A DNA stretch of 64,000 nt. It comes from Leucaena leucocephala. Taxonomy: Eukaryota > Streptophyta > Magnoliopsida > Fabales > Fabaceae. Below, piece after piece: positions 13,061 through 24,800 of this stretch. Both the position numbers and the translations under genes were made by a program. Below the pieces are notes generated by a model, which saw nothing but the letters and a program-made list of their open reading frames with translations, was not told the origin of the DNA and made no database searches. The stretch is from positions 8,223,001 to 8,287,000 of the forward strand of contig CM073535.1 in assembly GCA_037074615.1 (NCBI GenBank), in the 5' to 3' direction. The stretch's first letter is position 1. The number at the start of each line of letters is the position of its first letter.

Positions 13061-14162
13061 CAAATATCAGGTTATGAGAAGATAATAAGTAAACATGCGA
13101 CCATCTTGTTGATGTATCAATTAGAACCATAAAATATCTAAACGGTCTACATGGTGGGTGTATTCACCCACAAATATCTCCCTGTATGCGTTCTAGAAAT
13201 ATGAAAAACTTACTTTTTATTTTTACCGATGATGGTCTAATAAGTAGTTTCCCTTCATAACATATAGCACATGAGAAAATATGAGATTATAGAATTGATT
13301 ATTTTTTCAACAAATATCCACATGAATTCTCAATTATTTTTCACATCATTATTGTCCCAGGATGGCTTAACCGGTTATGTCAAATATTAAATTTATTCTC
13401 ACTTGTAAACTTTTAGTTTGCAATAGCATGCATTTCAATTGTACTAATAAATGTGTAGCACAGAGGAAAGAGCAAGGAATTTTTTCAGTGTGTATTTTTT
13501 ACCAGAAATATTATATGTGATAACAAGATATTCCTAATTTTCTTTATTTATTGTTTCAATATGGTATCTATTTATGTGGATATCTTTGAAACTCAACAAA
13601 TTCCTACTAGATTTTAAGAAATATAATGCACTATTAATATATAATTGTGTTCCTCCAGATAACAATATATTAGCTCTTCCAAACTCCTCAATTATCTTTA
13701 TATTTTTAGATATGGTCTAAACATTGGCTTCTCTAATCACCAAAGAAAAAATATTTTGTATTTCTGAATATTGTATGAGTTGTTGTACTATTAACGAGAC
13801 ACAAATCTTATTTATTAATGTCAATGAGTGACATTCTTCATTAACATAAACATAGTAAATAAAAAAGAAACACAAAAAGAATTAATAAAAAAATACTCAT
13901 AATTTTATTTATTGGGATAAATAACTTCACATTAAATAGAAACGTTTTTTTTATTGAGAGAAGTATAAGGTTTATTATAGCAAAAGGAAAACACATATAA
14001 TCATAAAAAGTTTATCTTTTTTTAGGCACTCCCATCACCAATTAGGTGATCAATTCTTCTGTTAGGATCGACAAAGAAATCGTCAACATCTAAATGAGTC
14101 ACATCCATGTTATCATAATCAGAATCGCTTTCTTCCCCAACAAAAAATGTTTATATTTTTAG

Positions 14163-15076
14163 CTATTTGCCTTTATTTTTATTTTTCTTTTTGAGCGATT
14201 CTTGGTATAGTTTAACTAAATGTCTTAGTGTACAATAAGCACGAACCCAATTACCTTTGCCACCATAACGATGACATAAATTTTCAATATAATTATTATT
14301 TACACTAGTTTCATTTTTGTGGTTATCATCATTATTTGTCCACTTTGAGTGGGAAATACGGCCATAACCACGTCGACCATAGCCTCGTCCATAGATACAA
14401 TCGCGTCCACATCTATATCTCCGACCACAGGATGATTTATTTGTCACTACATTTTCTTCTAGGAATGCAGCAGAGCTAGTTGGACGGGATTCATTATTCC
14501 TCATTAGAAGCTCATTATTTTGTTCAACCACCAAAAGGCAAGAAATCAATTTAGAATATTTTTTGAAACATTTTTCATGATATTGTTGCTATAATAGCAC
14601 ATTGGATGCATGAAATGTGGAGAATATTCTTTCTAACATGTCATCATCAGTAATTTTCTCTCCAGATAATTTCAGTTGAGAACTAATTCTAAATAGTGCA
14701 AAATTATACTCACTGACTAATTTAAAATCTTGCAAACGTAAATGAATCAAGTCCTAATGAGTTTTTGGAAGAATCACAATTTTCTAGTAGTCATACATTT
14801 TTTTAGGTTGTTCTAAAGAACAAGTGGGTCTTTGACAATTAAATACTCAATTTTTAGTCATTCATCCAGGTGGTGGTGAAGAAAGATCATGTCTTTAACT
14901 TTGTCTTTGTTAGATTCCTGATTATCTTCCTTGATAGTGTCTCCTAAACCTATGGCATCTAGATAAATTTTTGTATCTAGTATCCATGATAGATAATTCT
15001 TTCTAGTAATGTCAAGAGTCACAAACTCAAATTTTGTATGATTCGATATGATGATACTATCATAAAAGTATAACAT
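14163..15076 (-). pseudogene. Copia A gag remnants
   Basis: The N-terminal gag piece (15076-14858) has the copia-type phrase LDITRKNYLSWILDTKIYL. The C-terminal piece (14549-14163) has an Arg/Gly-rich region followed by a degraded zinc knuckle, CHRYGGKGNWVRAYC, in which the second cysteine of the usual CX2C is tyrosine. The two are separated by frameshifts. In an active element gag would form the capsid particle. Confidence 0.75.
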
Positions 15077-15203
15077 AAGTTAAATGGAGATAAATATTAA
15101 GAAGATTAAATAATTAGAAAATAACCTAATATGAAACTATAATTCAATATAAAAGTAATATAGAAACTTACTTTTCGATAATATATCGATTATGTTGATA
15201 ACG

Positions 15204-15521
15204 TATTATCAAACTAACCAATTAATTAATAAGATTAAGAAGAGAAAAAAGGTAAAGATAAAAAATGAGAGAAATATATTGTATTTTTCCATTTGTTCTA
15301 TAATATATATGTCATACTTTATTTATAGGTATAATCATATATATATATATATATAGGTTATATCTAAATTTAAATGATAAATAGTAAGTATTAAATTCAT
15401 GAATAATTTGATAAAATTTATAAATTTAATATGATAATAGATGAGTAATAGAGCAGTAATAGTTAAAATTATAAGGGAAGAGAAAAGGGGCGATAGACAT
15501 CATGTTCTAATAAAATTATCA
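15204..15521 (-). repeat. 5' LTR of copia element A (diverged)
   Basis: Aligns with 9773-10112: shared blocks include AACTAACCAA, AAGATTAAGAAGAG and GAGTAATAGAG. It starts TATTATC rather than TGTTATA and contains an extra TA microsatellite near 15341-15354, both consistent with age. Confidence 0.7.
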
Positions 15522-15875
15522 TTGTTGGTGATGTCAAAGAATCTTAAATAGCAAGTCCCATCAAGTCAGGCCTCTGTTAGCGAGATATTAGCCAATCCTC
15601 AAGCCAATGTGTCTCATGGCTTCCTCGTACTCAGGGTCAACAACAGGGACGCCCCGACCCAAACCCTCCTCGTTACTTTCTAGGAAAAACCCAAAGAATC
15701 ATTCTCCGTTTTCTGATTCTCTAACCGGAAAATTAAGGTAGCATTTTTTTTTATAATTGAAATACAAATTAAATTGAATAATATCCACCGTCCGCTAAAC
15801 TCGATCGATATATTCGCAAGGAGGTCAATTTAGCAGACACTGCATTGCCGTTGAACCAAACGTTGCCTGAGAGAC
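15522..15875 (+). promoter_or_regulatory. Presumed promoter and 5' leader of PAT24
   Basis: This is the only unique-looking sequence between the old copia LTR and the start codon. It is noticeably more GC-rich than the flanking DNA (for example the C-rich stretch at 15640-15670). No confident TATA box was found. A GT at about 15739 (AAGGTAGCA) and a later AG could mark a leader intron, but this is speculative. Regulatory function is inferred from position only. Confidence 0.35.
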
Positions 15876-18800
15876 ATGTCATCCGAGATCGAGGTCGTTG
15901 AAGAGGTCCCATTCCGGAATCTGCAGCCTGCGGCTTCCGGTACTGCGTCTGGCGTTGATGAATTCGGGGATGAGAGCTTGCGGAACGATGTCTTCATCGC
16001 TGCGGCTTATGGGGATTTGGAGAAGCTACATAGATTGGTAGAGCAGGAGGGTTGCTCCGTCTCAGAGCCCAATGGGCTCGGATACTACGCCCTGCAGTGG
16101 GCTGCACTTAACAATCGTACTGCCGCTGCTCAATACATTATTGAGGTTCTATGCGTTGCTTCTTTGATGGGTTTGTTGAATTGTGTTTCAAGTTTTTGCA
16201 TTTGAGCTTGTCTCATTCTGCTTCCTTGGTATTCCATGTTCCCTTTGGCATATTTCAATTCTAACAACATTTTTCCTGATCAATTGCTTTGTTTTATTAT
16301 ATATTATATGTGCTATCGGAGCCATTCGAACGCAGCTCTTTTTTGTACGATGTTCTTATGAGTTTGAGGGCATATGGATTTCGCACTTACTGAGTGTGTA
16401 TGATAATTAAGAATTCATACATTGGCCAAAAAAGTGTAGTTAAGGATTAATACAAAAGAGAAGTTACTGCTGATGTTTTCAATCGTTGAATTTTTAAGAA
16501 TTATCCTTCTCCCTGCTTGTTAGTGATCTGTTTGGGATTTACATAATCTCATGTGACTAGATGTTCATTTAAGGAGGGATGTAGATTCACAACAATTGAT
16601 AACAAAAATAAATAACAGTTTTTGTGCCCATGTCTCTCTTCACATAACTGTCATCCACATCCATCTGCTCATAACAGAATGTAAAATCTCTTATATATTG
16701 ATGCAATTAAATGAATCATCCATATACTTCCATAGTGAGGCTTTATGATAGATAGGTGATGTTATTTTCAGCCCATCTATGCAATATAGGGAACTGAGGT
16801 GTGGTTTTAACATCACTCAATAAATATTTGATATATTGATTGCCAGCATGGAGGAGATGTACATGCAACAGATCATACTGGTCAGACGGCATTACATCTG
16901 AGTGCACTTAGGGGTGCCATCCAGGTTGCAGAGCTTTTGCTCCAAGAAGGTGCACGACTAAGTGCTACAGATATATATGGGTATCAGGTTAGTTTCATCT
17001 GTTCCCTTTATATTAGTCAAGATAACTTTAAAAATGATAAATTGTTGGATGGTAGTGCGAAAAGTCTATTGGACACAGGGTAAGTGATAGGAACAGGTTC
17101 GTATTTTCTGCAATAGTTTAGAACTAGGGTCACTCTCTCCTAAACACTCTTTTAGCAAGAATCTCGCCTGAAAGAAATTTAGAAGCCAAGGAGAATCTCC
17201 ACAACTGAATTGATATTAACTTTTCCACCACTGCAGATTTGGGAGTGATCTGCATATATAGGAAAATACAAGGAATAACAGAATAACAGAAACGCAGAAA
17301 GTGCCCCTACATTCTCGGGACTTGACTAATTCCTACTTAGTGGACCTCAACAACATAATGGTCCTATTATTGTGCTAACAAAATGCAAGAGCTAAAAAAA
17401 AGGAAAATATTACGCAGACTCAGTCAATCTAACAATTGCTGCCAACTGACTCCTTTTCTTGCGCCTCTGATATGTCAACGTGGAAGTGAGGGTTGTATCA
17501 TTACTCCCCCCCTGAAAAACCGACTTGTCCTCAAGGCGAAAATCAGGATATTGATGTAAGAGAAGATCATAATCTTCCCAACTTGCTTCTTCTGCAGGTC
17601 TAGACTGCCATTGGATTAATAGTTCTAGATGGCGCCCCTTCCAGCGATGAGATAAGATCTGTGCAGGTTCTAATAATAACTCAAAGTCGGCTGAGAGAAG
17701 TAATTCCGAGGGCGGTTGTGTTGGAGGATGGCCGTGAGCAGGACGCAATAGTGAAACATGGAAGACTGGGTGAATTCGGGCTGATGTCGGAAGTTTTAAC
17801 TCATAGGCAACTGGGCCAATTTTTCTCAAAACCGTGTAAGGTCCGAAAAACCTTGGAGACAGTTTGGTGTATTTCCGGGGAGCAAGGGAATGCTGTCTGA
17901 AAGGTTGTATGCGGAGGAAAACTGTATCACCAATATTGAAGGATTGTTCACGTCGGTGGTGGTCAGCATACAACTTTATCCGGTCTTGAGCTTTTCTAAG
18001 GTTATCTTGGAGTAAACGCAACATATGATCCCTAGTTTCCAATTGGTCGGCGAGTTCAGCAATGTTTGTCTCGCCTTGTATGAAGGGATGAAGTGCCGGG
18101 GGATTGCGACCGTAGACCACTTTGAAGGGCGTGGTGTTGGTGGATGTGTGAAAACTTGTGTTAAATGAATACTCTGCCCAACACAAGAATTTGCTCCATG
18201 CGCAAAACATCGTAAATATGCTTCAAGGCAACGGTTGACTACCTCGGTTTGCCCATCAGTTTGGGGATGGTATGCAGTACTCATCCTCAAACGGGTTTGG
18301 CTTAACTTAAAAAGTTCTTGCCAAAAAGCACTTAGGAACAGAGGGTCTCGGTCTGAGATAATGGAGCGAGGCATGCCATGAAGCCTAATAATATCCTCAC
18401 AAAAACGAGCAGCCACTGTTTTAGCAGTGTAAGGATAAGAAAGCGGGATTAAGTGGCAGTATTTACTCAGTCGATCTACTACCACAAGGATAGTATCGAA
18501 GTTTCCGGATTTAGGTAGCCCCACTATAAAATCCAAGGAAATGTCTTCCCATATGTGTGCAGGGGCAGGTATTGGTTGCAACAACCCTGCTGGTGACAAG
18601 GTTTCATACTTGTTTTTCTGGCAGACAAAACATTGTTGCACAAGCTGTTTGACATCCCATTTCATGCGTGGCCAATAAACAGTGGCGGTGAGGCGCTTGA
18701 GAGTTTTTAAGAATCCTCCATGACCCCCTGAGGGAGTGTTGTGAGCTTCTTCCAGCAACTTAGCTCGTAATGAGGAACTCTTGGGGATTACCAATCTTCC

Positions 18801-21800
18801 GTTAAAATAGAGTCGCTGTCCCACTAGTGTGTACCCTGGCCTAGACTTATAATTCGACTTCAATTCTGTAATGATAGCAGCTGTGAAGGGATCTTGAAGT
18901 AGTGCGTCCTCCAATTCTAGAAACTCCATAGGTAAGGGTACCACTAAATGAAGGAAATCTGTATGTTGCGGTCTCCGAGAAAGCGCGTCAGCCCCTTTGT
19001 TTTCTTTCCCTGCCCTGTAATTTATCGAGAAATCGAACGGAAGTAGCTTGAGAAGGAGACGTTGTTGGGTATTAGTAAGTATCCGCTGTTCGAGGAGGTA
19101 CTTAAGACTGTAGTGATCGGTTTTCACTGTAAAGTGGCGTCCCAGCAGATAGTGGCGCCACTTCTGTAAGGCCAATACCAAAGCTAATAGTTCACGGTCG
19201 TAGGTTGATGCATATCTGATAGAGAAGGAGAACCCTTTACTATAGAAGGCAACAGGATGATCCTGCTGTAACAAAATGGCACCTACCCCTTCCATAGATG
19301 CGTCACATTCCACCGTAAATTCAGAACTGAAGTCAGGGAGTCGAAGAACTGGTGCAGAGATTAAGGCAATCTTCAGCTTCTCAAAAGCCTTTTGTGCCGC
19401 AGCTGACCAACGAAAAGCATTCTTTTTTGTAAGATCCGTGAGAGGGCGAGCAAGTATCCCATAATTCTTGACAAACTTCCTGTAGTAGCCGGTAAGGCCC
19501 AGAAATCCTCTGAGCTCGGTGACATTGTGGGGTTCCGGCCATTCTCTAACCGTGCTTATCTTGTCATTTTCAGTTTCTACTCCTTGGGCTGAAACCTGGT
19601 GTCCCAAAAAGGATACTCGGGTCCGTCCCAACTCGCACTTCTTGAAATTGGCATAATAAGAATTTTGAAGTAAGGCTTGGAACACGGCGCGGAGATGTTC
19701 CTTGTGCTGCTCAGGAGATACACTGTACACCAGGATGTCGTCAAAGAAGACCAACACAAATTTTCGAAGGTAAGGTCTAAATAGATCGTTCATGGCAGCC
19801 TGGAATGTTGCAGGAGCATTGGTAAGACCGAAAGGCATTACCACATATTCGTAGTGCCCTGTGTGGGTTCGGAAAGCTGTCTTCGAGATATCAGCATCCA
19901 AAACACGGATTTGGTGGTATCCTGAACGTAAATCGATCTTCGAGAAGTAAGCAGTTCCATGTAATTCGTCAAGTAATTCATCAATGTTAGGGATAGGATA
20001 CTTATCTGGAACGGTGATTTTATTGAGGGCACGGTAGTCCACACACATTCGCCAAGAGTCATCTTTCTTTTGACCAACAAGACTGGACTTGTAAAGGGAC
20101 TGGAGCTAGGCCGAATAAACCCTTTCTCAAGGAGTTCATCTACCTGTCGCTCAATCTCATTCTTTTGAAAATATGGATACCGATATGGTCTCAGATTAGG
20201 AGGTACCGCATCTGGGAGGAGTCTTATAGCATGGTAATGTTCCCGTACTGGGGGTAGTTCATTTGGCTCATCAAAGACAGCCATGAGGTCAGCCATAATG
20301 TCATTTATCTCCAAGCAACCATCATTATCTGTCTTTAACTTTGAGTCTGGAATGCACATAGCTTGTAAGGACGGGCCCTGGCGCTCTGGGCGTGGTACTC
20401 CGTGCAGCTTGTATCGTTTTCCCTCGACCCAAAATATTAGAAACAGTTCATTCCAGTTGGCCTGGATAGTGTTCAGTGAGGCCAACCATTTAATTCCAAG
20501 AACTAACTCAGTCCCCACCAAGGAGAATGGGTAAAAATCCTGGACGACCTTCAATCCAGAAAGCTGGACTACAACATCCTTACATATTTGGTTGCAGCGT
20601 ATGATACTTCCGTCTCCAATCTGTATGCCAAAGGAGGTAATGGTCGAAGTCGGAAGGCGGAGCTCTCGAGCTAAAGAATCTGAAATGAAATTATGGGTAG
20701 AGCCGCTGTCTACTAACACTAAGACCTCCCGAGAAGCGATGGACCCAAAAAGTTTCATGGTGGTTGCTGTGGGCCGTCCCAAAATGGCGTTGAAAGATAT
20801 CTCTGCCTCGTCTCCTGCTTCATTTCTGACTTCATCAATGGGCTCCATTGCTTCTGGTATGGGATTTCCCTCATCGTCAATTTCCAGGAGAGAGAAAGTC
20901 CTTGAGCAACGGTGCCCAGGCCGGAAAATGTCTCCATAACAGAAACACAGGCCCTTGTCACGTCTACGCTGGCGCTCGGCGTCTTGTTCTGTGGTTCTGG
21001 CTCGTGGAGTGATTTGGTTTAAGGGGATTGGTGTGCCTGTGTGAGTGATGGTGGGACGCGGGATGTCACCTGCAGAATAGGGGTTAAAGTAAAGTGGATT
21101 GAAACGGGTCGGTCCATAAGATGATCCGGGTTTGGAGCTCCGACCCGTGCCCATCTTTTTCTCTATTTCCAGGGCAAGTCCCGATGCTCTGTAGACAGTT
21201 TTGGGTTTGTGGAGGCGGACGTCGGAGCGCAGTTCTTCCTTGAGACCATTGAGGAACACACTGAGGAGGCAATGCTCCGGCCACCTTGCGACTCTGGCTG
21301 CCCTCCTTGCAAATTCCAGTCGGTATTCACTCAACGTCCCTGTTTGCCGAACGCTGCAGAGATATTCATCTGGGTTCTGGTACTCTGGTGGGCCGTAGTA
21401 TTCCTGGAACAATTTCACCAACTCTTTCCAGTAGAGAACTGTCCTCTCAGTCGATACCCATGGGAACAGATCCAGCGCGTCTCCGTCGAGGTACATGTAA
21501 GCCACATCGACCTTGTTATCTTCTGAGATCTCATAGTACCGAAAGTACTTCTCGGCTTTGAGAATCCACCCTCTCGGGTCCCCTCCTCCGTATTTGGGAA
21601 ACTCAATTTTCACCTGAGGTGGCTTTGGGTTTCGCCGATAAGTCTCAAATTTATCATCGCTTTCTTCTATCCATCTGCACGTCCTTCCTCTGCCCTGGGA
21701 GTGTCGGGCTGTCTGCTCTTCAAGGGCTGTTACTTTCTCCTGCAGCACATCCAGTGCTGCTAATCTGGCCGTGATAGTTTCCAGGGGGTTGCTGCCCAGG

Positions 21801-24800
21801 GAGGTGTCGGGTTGTCCGTCCATATTGGTGTGGGATGAGCGTGTGGTCACCATGAAATCAGAACGTGGCTCTGATACCAAATGATAGGAACAGGTTCGTA
21901 TTTTCTGCAATAGTTTAGAACTAGGGTCACTCTCTCCTAAACACTCTTTTAGCAAGAATCTCGCCTGAAAGAAATTTAGAAGCCAAGGAGAATCTCCACA
22001 ACTGAATTGATATTAACTTTTCCACCACTGCAGATTTGGGAGTGATCTGCATATATAGGAAAATACAAGGAATAACAGAATAACAGAAACGCAGAAAGTG
22101 CCCCTACATTCTCGGGACTTGACTAATTCCTACTTAGTGGACCTCAACAACATAATGGTCCTATTATTGTGCTAACAGAATGCAAGAGCTAAAAAAAAGG
22201 AAAATATTATGTAGACTCAGTCAATCTAACAATTGCTGCCAACTGACTCCTTTTCTTGCGCCTCTGATATGTCAACGTGGAAGTGAGGGTTGTATCAGTA
22301 AGTGACAGTTAAGTTAGTTACTGTGTTGATACCGACAATTATTTTTTCGATAAAAACTACCAATATATATATATATATATCAGTAATGACCAAACTTAGT
22401 TCCATTTTCTTATCTCCATTAGAACCAATTTTCCAATTAAATATCAACACTGGGATTTTATCATAACTATAATTATAGCTCACTATATTTAAGTATATGA
22501 TGAAATGATAAAAAAAACCCAAATGTTTAGATTTGATTGGAGAATTGGTTGTGATGGACATAAACGAATGGACCTAAATCTTCTCATATTAATATATAAT
22601 AGTATTAGAATATTTATTCCATAAAATATTCATTCCATCTGTCAATAATTGCAGTGATGTAAATATACTTACACAAGGTAAAATTGCAAGTCCCAATTAT
22701 GTTTTTGGCTGGAGCACATAGTACTTCTATAGATGGTGATTTTACTAAATAAGTAAATATATTAAACTTTATGCAGCCAACTCATGCTGCTGCTCAATTC
22801 GGTCAGACAGCTTTCCTCTACCACATTGTCTCAAGATGGAATGCTGACCCTGATGTTCCTGATAATGATGGAAGAAGCCCTTTGCATTGGTAATTTAGAA
22901 TTATATTCACCCACTTTTATTATTGTTATGATTTATGAGATGAAAAGGTTTTTTCCCTTGTATGTCACATGCCTCTCTTTTGAACCCACGTAGTAAGCTG
23001 TTACATGACAAATACCTTCCTTTAACATGTTTCCATAGGTTGTTTCCCTGAGAACATAGAAAACTTAAAATTTGGTTTGAACTCTTTGATGAATATATTT
23101 CTGGTAGAATTCAATGAGTCATTTTATAGTATGATTATTTCAGTGTTCATTGTGATGTGCCACCATCAAGCATAAGCTAGAGAATTGCCTATTATTTTCT
23201 TTACTAATACTTCCAATCTTCGATTTTCTTGGGTATTACTGGTTGCATGGTTCTCTCAACTGTAAAAGCGGGAAGAAAGGCAAAATAGTGACTGAGGTAA
23301 TTGTGTAGCAAATTTAAATCTAATGAATAGGTATGAAGGAGTCGATCACATTATTAGGTTTTTTCAAATCCTTGGCGGACCTTATGTGATTAATGAATCA
23401 CTTAATTTAAGTGAGTCTTGGAGTGATGCATTAAATTGAATATAGTGGAAACACGTTTAATGTGTGTGTAATGATGTTCTGGTGAACGATGAGTTTGATA
23501 ATGTTGCGTGTTTCTTACTACAGACAGAAAGTTTAATTTAATAAATGATAACAACTCAGAATGTTTGTATATCTATAAATTTTTAAATTGAAAATAGACG
23601 TTCACTCATGCTTTCCCAATTGCACTACTTTTTCATTTTTTATTTATCTTTTTCTTTTGTTTTTTTTTGTTACATTGAACAAGCTTACTGATTGTCATGA
23701 TCGATGAACATTATGTAATTTATTTAATTTATTTTGGTTACTGTGCTTGTAATATTGCCCATTATGAAAGAGGTTAAAATTGGACCCTAGGGGTGCCACC
23801 CAACAAATAGCATACAGAATTTTTTTTTTGTATTTAAATAATTGAACATTGCTTTTTTTTCTTACTACCTGTTTTTTCTCTTAAAATTTAGATGTGGCTT
23901 ATTGGTTCCACTTCCCTCATCTTTGTTTCTTTGTTATCTATAAATTGATTTTTCCTAACTGGTTTGACCTGAATGCCCAAAAGGATAAAAGAAGAAGGTG
24001 AAAGAAAGAAATCCTGTCCCTACATTTTGAATTCTCTGCTTTACTGAAATAGTTGATTCATGGATTAAGACGTTGAGAAAATTCTTTCCTTTTTGGTTTG
24101 AATATCAGGGCTGCATACAAAGGCTTTGCTGATTGCATTCGTCTTCTGATATACCTAGATGCATACAGGGGGCGTCAGGACAAGGAGGGTAAGTTAAATG
24201 CTCCAATCTGAATTTCCTCTTGGATATTGTTCTTCTAAAATAGTATAAGCATTGATATTTATATAGGTGGAGTTTATTCTTGACTTTTGAAGCTTTTTAG
24301 TAATTTTTATTTCCCCTAATTCTACTCAGGTTGCACCCCTCTCCACTGGGCTGCTATCAGGGGTAATTTGGAGGCATGTACTGTGCTAGTACAGGCTGGA
24401 AAGAAAGAGGACCTGATGGTTACTGATAATACTGGCCTTACACCTGCACAGCTTGCTTCTAATAAGAATCATAGACAAGTTGCTTTCTTCCTTGTAGGTG
24501 TTTTATATTTAAAATATTGTTATATTTATTTAGTAATGTCTCCTTAGTTGTAGTTTAACATTAATCTAAATTGGCCTCTTTTGTTTTTTGCTGATTGATT
24601 TTTTCTGGGGCTCATTTTTCCTTTTTACTGTAGTTGTTTTACGAAGAATGTCCTAGTACTGTTTAATGGAAGTTATATGTGGTCATTAGTTCCCTTTTTT
24701 CTTCTTTGCAAAGTTATAACTTTGGCATCTTAAATTAGAAGAGGAGCTTTTGCAATAGATATGTATTTGGAAAATTTTTCATAACTTCATTTGAATATCT

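Larger units (their letters stand above)
9773..15521 (-). mobile_element. Decayed Ty1/copia element A
   Basis: Two diverged LTRs (9773-10112 and about 15204-15521) enclose copia gag and pol remnants, all on the minus strand. Next to the left LTR, on the minus strand, lies a polypurine tract reading AAGTGGGAG (10113-10121 on +). Inside the right LTR the minus strand reads ACGTTATCAACAT, the same segment that follows the 5' LTR of element C at 52570, so A and C belong to one family. Many stops and frameshifts and strong LTR divergence mark it as old. No matching target duplication was found. Its outer LTR edge lies about 350 bp before the start codon of the neighbouring acyltransferase gene. 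Confidence 0.85.
17085..22297 (-). mobile_element. Young Ty3/gypsy chromovirus in PAT24 intron 2
   Basis: A complete LTR retrotransposon of 5213 bp inserted antisense to the host gene. LTRs of 416 bp each (17085-17500 and 21882-22297) begin TGATA and end TATCA, and are flanked by the 5-bp target duplication GTAAG (17080-17084 and 22298-22302). A primer-binding site and polypurine tract are in the expected places. By eye the LTRs differ at only three positions, so insertion was recent. The internal region encodes gag, protease, RT, RNase H, integrase and a chromodomain in one long polyprotein that is now broken by two frameshifts. The chromodomain places it in the chromoviruses (Tekay- or Reina-like); the lineage was not resolved. 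Confidence 0.97.
16988..22776 (+). other. PAT24 intron 2, enlarged by a gypsy insertion
   Basis: Donor GTTAGT at 16988 and acceptor TATGCAG ending at 22776, phase 0. Without the element and one target copy the intron would be about 570 bp; the insertion brings it to 5.8 kb. Both the retroelement edges and the intact exon frames on either side support the boundaries. Confidence 0.85.

Noticed and set aside
16183..16410. Open frame in PAT24 intron 1
   Set aside because: It lies between a well-placed donor at 16146 and acceptor at 16846, and its composition is intronic.
17661..21561. Plus-strand open frames across the gypsy element
   Set aside because: They are antisense to the well-supported gag-pol coding and have no domain content of their own; they arise from the codon bias of the real frame.
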